The translations under genes and the position numbers were made by a program. A DNA stretch of 29,046 bases from CAZJDM01 sp964544765 (lineage in GTDB: Bacteria; Bdellovibrionota_B; Oligoflexia; CAYFLR01), in assembly GCA_964544765.1 (NCBI GenBank), contig CAZJDM010000043.1, positions 1 through 29,046 of the forward strand, read 5' to 3'. Shown here one piece after another: positions 22,436-29,046 of this stretch; position 1 is the first letter of the stretch; each line of letters starts with the position of its first letter. Below the pieces are notes generated by a model. That model searched no databases, was not told where the DNA came from, and was given only the letters and a program-made list of their open reading frames with translations.

Positions 22436-24664
22436 TTAGATAGAACACCTTCTCAATCCTTTTTTCATGGGTATCATAAATAATCCGGTCATTTCAGTAT
22501 GAGGTTTTTCTCTACCATTTGAATTTTTGGCCATTTTAAAAGAAGTTGCCATAGTATCGTTACTGAAATATCTATAAAAGAAAAGAACAAAGTAATTAAA
22601 TGGGGTGTATTGATTTGAAGGAGCCAGAGATAGTCTAAAATGTCTTTTAGTTTCCATAGGAGATATGTTGGATTTGTAAATTTCATAATCATCTAAATGT
22701 ACCAAATGAGGAATCATTTTTGATAGATTTTTTACGTTTATACAAGATTTACCAGCGTACCCATAAGCACGAACAATATCTGAGAGTAGTGGTTTTTTAT
22801 TTCTACGAGTAAGTCTTTGGGTGCGAATATCCCATTTGCGAGGTCCTCTATCTATGCCTTCTGTGTATCCAATTATATCCCAGGCACTATAATCCCAGGC
22901 GAAATAGGAAAGATGAAGTGTAGAAGAAATATTAGTGTCTTTATCCCGGTATTTCCATCGATAGTTTAATCGAGGATGATACTTTATCAATCCTTTACCT
23001 ATAAGATCCAACAAGGGAACTTGTGGAGCTTGTTTAGTCGATAGAATACTTTTTTGATAAATTGCTTTTATTACGGACCATCGAACATTTGGATTAATAA
23101 CCAGATGATCACCATTACAACTTTTTTCGTGATTGTTATATTTTACGTCACCTCTACAGCTGAGGCTTTTATTGTATTTGATAAATCTGTTTTTCTTGGT
23201 TCCTTTTTTATCCATATATTTTTTGATTTTGTTAGGTTGGTCAGTTACTAAGGGTGAACTACCATACCAAACGAAATCAGGAGCTTGATTAGAATATAAA
23301 TATCTTCCTGATCTATCTTTAATTCCCCACTCGCCTCCTATTATAGTTCCTTCATTATTCAGTTCTAAAGTTGCGTAATAAGTCTTAGGATTAGTATCAT
23401 CGTTAGGACGAAATCCAACTTTTTGGTATACACCCGCTTTTTCATCTAGGATTTTGTTCGATTCGTAAGTCTCAAGGTTATTATTACCTAACCAAACTTT
23501 GATGCGAATATTTAGCAAGTACTCAGTTCCTGGAGCATAAAAACGACCATATGCTTTGGTATTTAATGGATAAGCTCCTAAGGATAACAATCTTTCGTGT
23601 GTTGATTCATTTATATTGACTGGAGATATGTATCTACCGGGGTTTTTCAAAATATCAACTTGAGCTTCACCAATAGCCATATTACTGACAGGTTCTCCTT
23701 GATTGACATCAATTATAAAGGATGCTCGAGCTATTTTAAGGCGGTTTTGTAACATCAAAATAAAAGAGGCGGGGTTTACACCTCTACATTCGCTCTTTTT
23801 AACTCGGGTTTGGAGTTCGATAGAAAAATTTTTATCTCTACAACGTTTCCCTAAAATTCGGTAATCCAAGCTGTCAGTGTAGTAATAAGCAAGGGCAAGA
23901 AGACCCTTGATATCATATGGATGAAATATGATAGTGTAGCCGTCAGAGTTAATTACTTTTACTTTTCTGAAAGGTTCCATATGAATAGTAGAAGCTAGTG
24001 CAACTCCATTGCAATATCCATCCCAATTATCTGTACTTCCTATTAATTGTAAAATTCCGGGGGTCCCATTACCACCTCTTTCGCTTAGTTCCCATTTGGT
24101 AGCTTTAAATGAATAATCTCCCATGACTAAGTCATATTTTTCAATAGGTGATAATTTGTAAGTTTTTTCTTGAGAAGATTGGTCTCCCATAGCTGATATG
24201 GCTAGAATTTTTATCACTTCAAACTCTTTATTATTATCGATACTGTGTCCAAAAAGGTTGGATAGAAATCCGGTTCGCCAGCGATCAGCTAGTCCACCCT
24301 GCCAACTTGGAAAATATCCTGCTGACCAAGGTTTATAATCATCATCGTAATTAATAAGAGGTCGATTAAAGAGGCCTTGGTCAATTAAGTTAAAGACATT
24401 GGGATTGTATAGATTATACTGAATCTTACGTTCTAAATAACTCCGGGTAATGGGGTTAGGGTGGATTACTTTAAAGGGTATAAAACCAGGGGAATTAGGA
24501 TTTATCATCCAGGTCCCGTAGGATTCTTGTAAGGTAGAATTGTTAATTGTAGGCGGCTGTCTTCCACAACTTACCATAAAAACTAATTCGATAGTAATGA
24601 TAATTAAGGACAACCAAACAGTTTTACCTGTAATAATTTTATTAATAAATAGCTCAAAGTTCAT
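22436..24664 (-). CDS. putative lipoprotein related to transglutaminase-elicitor proteins
   Basis: The 742-residue protein has a long N-terminal hydrophobic segment (about 16-32) ending in a lipobox-like MVSC, with Cys33 as the lipidation site. Residues about 205-340 resemble the transglutaminase-elicitor family first known from Phytophthora: TDNWDGYCNGVALA (candidate nucleophile Cys218), IIFHPYDIKGLLALAYYY, CRGVNPASFILMLQNRLKIA and SFIIDVNQGEPVSNMAIGEA. A cysteine-dependent amide-forming or amide-cleaving activity is inferred from that fold. The rest (about 400-742) is unrecognised and rich in Trp, Tyr and basic residues, with several Cys. No Shine-Dalgarno is visible before the ATG. It lies on the same strand as, and 164 bp downstream of, the papain-like gene, so the two exported proteins may be co-expressed. 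Confidence 0.72.
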   Translation of the reverse strand: MNFELFINKIITGKTVWLSLIIITIELVFMVSCGRQPPTINNSTLQESYGTWMINPNSPGFIPFKVIHPNPITRSYLERKIQYNLYNPNVFNLIDQGLFNRPLINYDDDYKPWSAGYFPSWQGGLADRWRTGFLSNLFGHSIDNNKEFEVIKILAISAMGDQSSQEKTYKLSPIEKYDLVMGDYSFKATKWELSERGGNGTPGILQLIGSTDNWDGYCNGVALASTIHMEPFRKVKVINSDGYTIIFHPYDIKGLLALAYYYTDSLDYRILGKRCRDKNFSIELQTRVKKSECRGVNPASFILMLQNRLKIARASFIIDVNQGEPVSNMAIGEAQVDILKNPGRYISPVNINESTHERLLSLGAYPLNTKAYGRFYAPGTEYLLNIRIKVWLGNNNLETYESNKILDEKAGVYQKVGFRPNDDTNPKTYYATLELNNEGTIIGGEWGIKDRSGRYLYSNQAPDFVWYGSSPLVTDQPNKIKKYMDKKGTKKNRFIKYNKSLSCRGDVKYNNHEKSCNGDHLVINPNVRWSVIKAIYQKSILSTKQAPQVPLLDLIGKGLIKYHPRLNYRWKYRDKDTNISSTLHLSYFAWDYSAWDIIGYTEGIDRGPRKWDIRTQRLTRRNKKPLLSDIVRAYGYAGKSCINVKNLSKMIPHLVHLDDYEIYKSNISPMETKRHFRLSLAPSNQYTPFNYFVLFFYRYFSNDTMATSFKMAKNSNGREKPHTEMTGLFMIPMKKGLRRCSI

Positions 24665-24828
24665 AACAATAAGTTATACAGCTAAAAAATTAAAAATATT
24701 TCCTCTATGTTCAGAGTCCTTTTATATTAACTAAATATATTAATCAATAAAAAAATAATTTATCTTAAAAAAGATCGGTTTTATAAGTATTTGAATGTTA
24801 AATTGAATGGTAAGTAATGAAAAAGTTG

Positions 24829-26220
24829 TTATGGCGTATGCACGCTATAAGCATGGTTGCCCAGGTATTTTAGCCAATCATATGATTTAATAACAATACG
24901 TTTGGAATAAGGTGCATTGTCTTCGGTAAAGTTTGGGTTGTAATCATACATCAAATCATTAGGACCTTGATATATAGAATCTCGAATCAAGAAAACGCCT
25001 TTTTCTCGACATCCATTTTGGTTTTGCATTGCTGTAACAACTTTATTGTAGTATTTGCGATAAGTGTTAGCTTTTTCGTTTAGTTTGGGATCATCAGAGT
25101 TTTCATATTTGGTGGCCATTTGATCCATGTATTCTTTCCAACTTGTGACGAAGGGGCAGGAACCAGTTTCTTTTTCATCATCGTAACCTACTATTAGAAC
25201 GGCGTGCCAATAAGCATAATGGTTATAAATAACTAAGACTGGTACATTGCGAGTTCTTAGTTCATTTTTTACTTGTTCAATAACATCATCTGACATAATT
25301 CCTACGTTCCAACGGTTTTTATCAGGGTCGATGAACAGGATCGATCTTTCTATGGGCGTAGTTGGTACAAGTTTCTCTTTAATTTCGTCATTATAATCAT
25401 TAAACCAGTTGAATCTGGTACTGAAAAAAGCACCTTCATCTTCTGGCTTGGCTTTAACTGTTTTATCTTGAACAGTCTTCATCCAGTCTTTGGTAAATCT
25501 ATAATCTTTATTTAAAACCATTCCTCCTTCAAGATTAAAAAGTAATACCTCATCAGTGATAGCATATCCAGAGTTATGGCTCTCACTTACGTTCATTAAA
25601 TAGCGTTCTGAAATATCGGTATCACCTTCATAAACTCGTTGTTCTGCGGGAACATTTTGATTTAGCAAAATTTCCATAGCTCCAGCAGATGCCATATATA
25701 AGCAGCTACCAGCGGCTTGCTGGTTGGGAGAAGCAAATATAAAAGGATCTAGCTCATTATATGAATGCTCGGACATGGGCTCATTAAGGTTAATATCAAC
25801 GGATAGAATTTTACCATGATCCCATTCATCTGCTTCAGGATATTTTACCCCATAGGAAACATCGCAGATATTAGCGTAATTGCCGGTGCATAGGTTAGCT
25901 GATTGATTATTGATGAATCCTACTTGAACAGATTTATTATTATCTTGATAATAAAATTTGTTATTTTCTAGGGTAATTTTTCCACTATATTCTTTTAAGA
26001 GTTTAACAATATCGGTCTTGGTAAGAGAGAAGAGAAAAACTTCGTTCTCTTTGATACCAAAAGCCATTGGGCTACCAGGAATGTTAGTGTTAATTTCTCT
26101 AAGTTTGATGGGGTATGGCTGGTTGTCTAAGGGTGAAAGTTCTCCGAATAGGTTAATATTAAGAGTTAATAATAGAAACAATGCCGTGGATACTAAGCCC
26201 AAATGCTTATGGTAATTCAT
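24829..26220 (-). CDS. secreted papain-like (C1-fold) cysteine peptidase homologue
   Basis: The 463-residue protein carries a Sec signal (hydrophobic at about 8-25). A pro-region-like segment follows to about residue 150. The papain-type core has Gln167/Gln168 and Cys173 in NQQAAGSCLYMASAGA (compare the usual QGxCGSCWAFA), His339 in YWHAVLIVGYD and IRDSIY at about 412-417 where papain has NSW. The Asn is therefore replaced by Asp, but the Cys-His pair is intact, so activity is possible. An insertion of about 100 residues lies between the Cys and His blocks. GGAGG precedes the ATG at 26220. It probably acts outside the cytoplasm on protein or peptide substrates. It diverges from psuG across 276 bp. 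Confidence 0.8.
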   Translation of the reverse strand: MNYHKHLGLVSTALFLLLTLNINLFGELSPLDNQPYPIKLREINTNIPGSPMAFGIKENEVFLFSLTKTDIVKLLKEYSGKITLENNKFYYQDNNKSVQVGFINNQSANLCTGNYANICDVSYGVKYPEADEWDHGKILSVDINLNEPMSEHSYNELDPFIFASPNQQAAGSCLYMASAGAMEILLNQNVPAEQRVYEGDTDISERYLMNVSESHNSGYAITDEVLLFNLEGGMVLNKDYRFTKDWMKTVQDKTVKAKPEDEGAFFSTRFNWFNDYNDEIKEKLVPTTPIERSILFIDPDKNRWNVGIMSDDVIEQVKNELRTRNVPVLVIYNHYAYWHAVLIVGYDDEKETGSCPFVTSWKEYMDQMATKYENSDDPKLNEKANTYRKYYNKVVTAMQNQNGCREKGVFLIRDSIYQGPNDLMYDYNPNFTEDNAPYSKRIVIKSYDWLKYLGNHAYSVHTP

Positions 26221-26430
26221 TTAAAACCTCCATGTTTTAGTTTAATTCCTTCTAAAAAGCACAATATAACTATCGTATTGAATTAATAAGCTGTTGTTGG
26301 GCGGTAGAATAATAAAATATTCTTTTGTAGTCAAATCAAAATTATTATAGATAAATTCTGGGATGGGTTATTCTAACATTACTGCAAAGATTAAAAATTG
26401 ATTTTATTCTAAAAATATTATTAGATATTC

Positions 26431-26459
26431 ATGACAGATTATAGATTGCGATTGATAAT
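26431..26459 (+). promoter_or_regulatory. sigma-70 promoter of psuG
   Basis: ATGACA (26431-26436, 5 of 6) and GATAAT (26454-26459, 5 of 6) are spaced by 17 bp. The start point would be near 26466, giving a leader of about 31 nt. The -10 box overlaps GATAATGAT, which also matches half of a Fur box; without the other half I would not call Fur control. Confidence 0.6.
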
Positions 26460-26496
26460 GATCAAAAGATTAGTATAAAGGTTTCAGAGGAAAAAT

Positions 26497-27414
26497 TTGA
26501 TTGAGTATTCTCTTCCAATACAACAAGCCAAAGCGCAAAACCAGGCTATTGTGGCTTTAGAATCGACAATTATTACTCATGGGATGCCTTATCCGCAAAA
26601 TCTTGATTTAGCTAGACAACTAGAGCAAATCGTAACACAGCAGGGAGCGGTTCCAGCTACTATAGCGATTATTGACGGGATAATTAAAATAGGACTCAAT
26701 GATTCAGAACTTGAAATGCTGGCAAAAAAGGGATTGAAGGCTAACAAACTTTCTACTCGAGACTTACCAATTGCGATTTCTCAAAAGCGTACTGGTTCAA
26801 CGACTGTGGCAGCAACAATTTTTTGTGCAGCCAAGGCGGGTATAGCTGTATTTGCCACTGGGGGTATTGGTGGAGTTCATAGAACGACAGATAATTATGA
26901 AGGTGCTAAATTGACTTCAATTGATATCTCACATGATTTGGATCAACTGGCTTGTACTCGAATGATAGTAGTTTCAGCTGGAGCCAAAGCTATTTTAGAT
27001 CTTAAGGCTACTTTGGAATATCTGGAAACCAGGGGAGTCCTGGTAGTAGGATTTAAAACAGATGATTTTCCGGCTTTTTATTCTTCTAAAAGTGGAATAA
27101 AGTTATCTACTGTGGTTAACTCTTCTATGGAAATTGCTAAATTGTATGAAATTCAAACTGAACTATCTTTGAATAAATCCATTTTAGTAGCTAATCCAGT
27201 CTCTAAAGTAGCTGAAGTTTCCAGAGAAGAAATTGAACCTTATATAAACCAAGCGTTAGAGGATGCCAAGAATGAATCCATCCAAGGAAAAGAGTTAACA
27301 CCTTTTTTGTTGTCCAAATTAGCTAAACTTACAAATTCCCGAAGTGTTTCTTGTAATATCGAACTTGTAAAAAATAATGTTAATTTAGCGGTTCAAATTG
27401 CTAAATATTTATAG
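26497..27414 (+). CDS. psuG: pseudouridine-5'-phosphate glycosidase PsuG
   Basis: PsuG cleaves the C-C glycosidic bond of pseudouridine 5'-phosphate to uracil and ribose 5-phosphate. Candidate active-site residues, matched to the E. coli enzyme, are Glu22 (ALESTIITHGMPYP), Lys84 (KLSTRDLP), an Asp near 143-147 (SIDISHDLD) and Lys164 (SAGAKAILDL). TVAATIFCAAKAGIAVFATG, GIGGVHR and GFKTDDFPAFY are strongly conserved. The 305-residue length is standard. The start is TTG, supported by AGAGG 6-7 bases before it and by the family's usual N-terminus. No pseudouridine kinase (PsuK) gene is adjacent; instead an alkaline-phosphatase-superfamily gene follows 15 bp later on the same strand, probably in one transcript. 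Confidence 0.96.
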   Translation: MIEYSLPIQQAKAQNQAIVALESTIITHGMPYPQNLDLARQLEQIVTQQGAVPATIAIIDGIIKIGLNDSELEMLAKKGLKANKLSTRDLPIAISQKRTGSTTVAATIFCAAKAGIAVFATGGIGGVHRTTDNYEGAKLTSIDISHDLDQLACTRMIVVSAGAKAILDLKATLEYLETRGVLVVGFKTDDFPAFYSSKSGIKLSTVVNSSMEIAKLYEIQTELSLNKSILVANPVSKVAEVSREEIEPYINQALEDAKNESIQGKELTPFLLSKLAKLTNSRSVSCNIELVKNNVNLAVQIAKYL

Positions 27415-27429
27415 TAAATTATTTGATGT

Positions 27430-28656
27430 ATGAATTCTTCTTCGTATATTAAAAAATGTTTTGAGCAAAATAAGATAATTGATCCTACGGGTTTTTATCC
27501 TAACATAATGCATTTAGTACGTGCTATTTGGTCTTCAAGAGCACCGTCGTTATCCAGAATACCACCATACTTTAATGCAAAAGATATTGAAGCTATTAAT
27601 CATTTAAAAACTAAATTTGGTCCCACTCAGCACACGGTGATGGTATTGATAGATGGAATGGGTAGTTGCTTTCGGGATAAATGGCCTTTCGAAGGTTTTT
27701 TTGCTAGTCATTTTGATCAAGATATTTATTCACTTTTTCCATCTACTACTGCTTCTGTTTTGACCAGTGTGTGTACAGGATTATGGCCATCGCAACATGG
27801 TATCCCTGGTTGGTGGATTTATTTAAATGATCAGCAAAAATCGATTGTTCCAATACCCTTTGAGGAACGCTTTTCTGATAAGCCTCTTGAAGAAATAGGA
27901 ATTCAATCTAAGGATGTTTTCACGGTTCCCAGCATTTTATTTGATCAATTAGATAATTGCCTCATTTTTTATCCGCCTTCTATTGTTAATACTACTTATT
28001 CACACTATTTTGCTAACGATGTGAGACAAGTGGGTTATACAGATGTTCGAGATGGTGTAAATAAAATTATAGAATATTTACAAAATGTGAGTGAACCAAC
28101 GAGTATCTATTGGTACATTCCTGATTTAGATCATAAGAGTCATCTTTATGGAGTTGATCATGATGATTGTAATAATTTAATTAAGGAGTTGGACCATCAG
28201 TTTGGTAGGTTATTTAGTGAAATGCCATCCAATTCGACTATTGCTATTACGGCCGATCATGGTCTTGTAGACGTTCCTTCGAATGACCATATAATATTAA
28301 GAAAGAAAGATAGGATAATGGAATACTTAAAGGCTCCTATCTCTGGAGAGCCTTCAGTTCCTATTTTTCATGTAAAGGACCATTTGGAAAATCAGTTTTT
28401 GGAATATTTTTATTCCGAGTACGGCAAGCAGTTTACTTTAGTGTCTATTTCTGAATTAGAGGATTTAAAATTGTTTGGCCCTTATCCTCTTACTCCAGTT
28501 ATGCGAGAAAGATTAGGGTCCTTTATTGGTATTTCAGTCGAACCTTTTACCTTGCAGTATCTTGATAACGATAAACCTCCCAATAACTTTAAGGCCTATC
28601 ATGCAGGTCTGAGAAAAGCCGAAGTTGAGGTTCCATTAATTATCGCTAGGACTTAA
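27430..28656 (+). CDS. alkaline-phosphatase-superfamily phosphodiesterase (NPP-like)
   Basis: This 408-residue protein has a complete two-metal nucleotide pyrophosphatase/phosphodiesterase site: Asp75 in VLIDGMG, nucleophile Thr near 106-107 in FPSTTASV followed by CTGLWPSQHGI, Asp and His in IPDLDHKSHLYG, Asp-His in TADHGLVDV and the last His in AYHAGLRKAEVEVPLII. Such enzymes hydrolyse nucleotide, nucleotide-sugar or lipid phosphodiesters. There is no signal peptide, so it is probably cytoplasmic, unlike many NPPs. It follows psuG by 15 bp without a clear Shine-Dalgarno. The pairing suggests a role in nucleotide or pseudouridine-nucleotide turnover, but the substrate is not visible in the sequence. 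The next gene is convergent. Confidence 0.88.
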   Translation: MNSSSYIKKCFEQNKIIDPTGFYPNIMHLVRAIWSSRAPSLSRIPPYFNAKDIEAINHLKTKFGPTQHTVMVLIDGMGSCFRDKWPFEGFFASHFDQDIYSLFPSTTASVLTSVCTGLWPSQHGIPGWWIYLNDQQKSIVPIPFEERFSDKPLEEIGIQSKDVFTVPSILFDQLDNCLIFYPPSIVNTTYSHYFANDVRQVGYTDVRDGVNKIIEYLQNVSEPTSIYWYIPDLDHKSHLYGVDHDDCNNLIKELDHQFGRLFSEMPSNSTIAITADHGLVDVPSNDHIILRKKDRIMEYLKAPISGEPSVPIFHVKDHLENQFLEYFYSEYGKQFTLVSISELEDLKLFGPYPLTPVMRERLGSFIGISVEPFTLQYLDNDKPPNNFKAYHAGLRKAEVEVPLIIART

Positions 28657-28708
28657 TTAACGCGGTGTGATGAGGGTAATTAACAGTAAGAAATGTAGTT
28701 AATTAAAC

Positions 28709-29046
28709 CTACTCATTTTCTAATAAAGTAGTCAAAATATCTTTCATTGATTCCAATTTTTTACCAAAACTTAATGGTTTCCTTCTTAAAATTATACCCA
28801 GTGAATCATGCAGGTTGGTTATCTGCGCAAAAACCAAATCCTCAACAGTAAATCCAAAAAAAAGGATCAGGCAAATAAGCATTGCATCTTCAGGATTAGA
28901 TTTTGGATTCTTTATATACTCAAAAAGTTGTTTAATAGTATGTTCTGAGCAAATATTAAGATATCGTTGAGATCTATTTACAATCACTTTTTGGTGGTGG
29001 GTGTAAATTGTTGATTTTATAAATTGATTAGGAGAAAATACCTCCA
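28709..29046 (-). CDS. unknown protein, N-terminus cut by the window edge
   Basis: The minus-strand frame stays open from its TAG at 28709-28711 to the right edge, so at least 112 C-terminal residues are present and the start lies outside. A GTG at 28985-28987 would give 92 residues but has no ribosome binding site, and the frame reads well through it (PNQFIKSTIYTHHQK). The visible part is helical, with a hydrophobic segment (DAMLICLILFFGFTVEDLVF) and a charged C-terminus (SFGKKLESMKDILTTLLENE). The LFFGFTVEDL-type segment vaguely recalls tyrosine-recombinase or integrase-like proteins, but I cannot support that. It is convergent with the phosphodiesterase gene. Confidence 0.6.
   Translation of the reverse strand, partial: EVFSPNQFIKSTIYTHHQKVIVNRSQRYLNICSEHTIKQLFEYIKNPKSNPEDAMLICLILFFGFTVEDLVFAQITNLHDSLGIILRRKPLSFGKKLESMKDILTTLLENE

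Noticed and set aside
26450..26462. Fur box half-site GATAATGAT before psuG
   Set aside because: Only one half is present and the bases also serve as the -10 box; there is no iron-related gene here.
28675..28709. Imperfect GGTAATTAAC / GTTAATTAAACC inverted repeat as terminator between convergent genes
   Set aside because: The AT-rich stem with a bulge is weak and has no T-run.
1..29046. tRNA or rRNA genes and CRISPR arrays
   Set aside because: I saw no cloverleaf-like sequence with a T-loop and acceptor stem, no rRNA motifs and no regularly spaced repeats.

Overview
The window comes from a motile, AT-rich, Gram-negative-type bacterium. My best guess is the Bdellovibrionota/Oligoflexia. The three flagellins have the core and end motifs I associate with Bdellovibrio-type flagellins (GDDAAGLAISE-like, VRLRELxVQAASDT, SRIRDVDFA). 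Several exported proteins carry Sec or lipoprotein signals. The fatty-acid condensing enzyme is the long, about 373-residue FabH-like form seen in proteobacteria. This placement is recalled family resemblance, not a search result. I see no tRNA, rRNA, CRISPR array or complete insertion sequence.

Layout. (1) 1-4165: an EEP-family nuclease/phosphatase gene on the minus strand diverges from a full-length IS1634/IS4-like DDE transposase gene. The transposase gene overlaps a GT-B-like glycosyltransferase gene by 4 bp; I could not find insertion-sequence ends around the pair. (2) 4395-5132: a secreted PPC-like domain protein with a repetitive acidic tail, ending at a strong 12-bp-stem terminator. 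(3) 5219-7999, minus: a FabH-like ketoacyl-ACP synthase and the cofactor-independent phosphoglycerate mutase GpmI, which has a consensus sigma-70 promoter. (4) 8000-9242: a 460-bp regulatory region with a well-matched sigma-54 promoter driving a FliA/WhiG-type sigma factor. (5) 9352-12622: a secreted trypsin-like protease with a P-domain, divergent from an exported helical-repeat protein, with a 27-bp dyad between them. (6) 12662-15357, minus: three tandem flagellin genes, followed by a 521-bp gap and a membrane PAS histidine kinase (15879-17606). (7) 17642-22328, minus: a xanthine dehydrogenase operon, xdhA-xdhB-xdhC; xdhB is interrupted by a 10-N assembly gap that is best explained as a zero-length join. 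(8) 22436-26220, minus: a lipoprotein resembling transglutaminase-elicitor proteins and a secreted papain-like protein. (9) 26497-28656, plus: pseudouridine-5'-phosphate glycosidase (psuG) and an alkaline-phosphatase-superfamily phosphodiesterase. (10) A truncated unknown gene runs off the right edge on the minus strand.

How the genes fit together. The sigma factor, flagellins and possibly the kinase form a motility block with a visible sigma-54 to sigma-28 hierarchy. XdhABC (purine oxidation), PsuG (pseudouridine breakdown) and the neighbouring phosphodiesterase could together recycle nucleic-acid material. Three secreted or lipid-anchored proteins with protease or transglutaminase folds suggest an organism that attacks polymers or other cells. 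That last link is inference.
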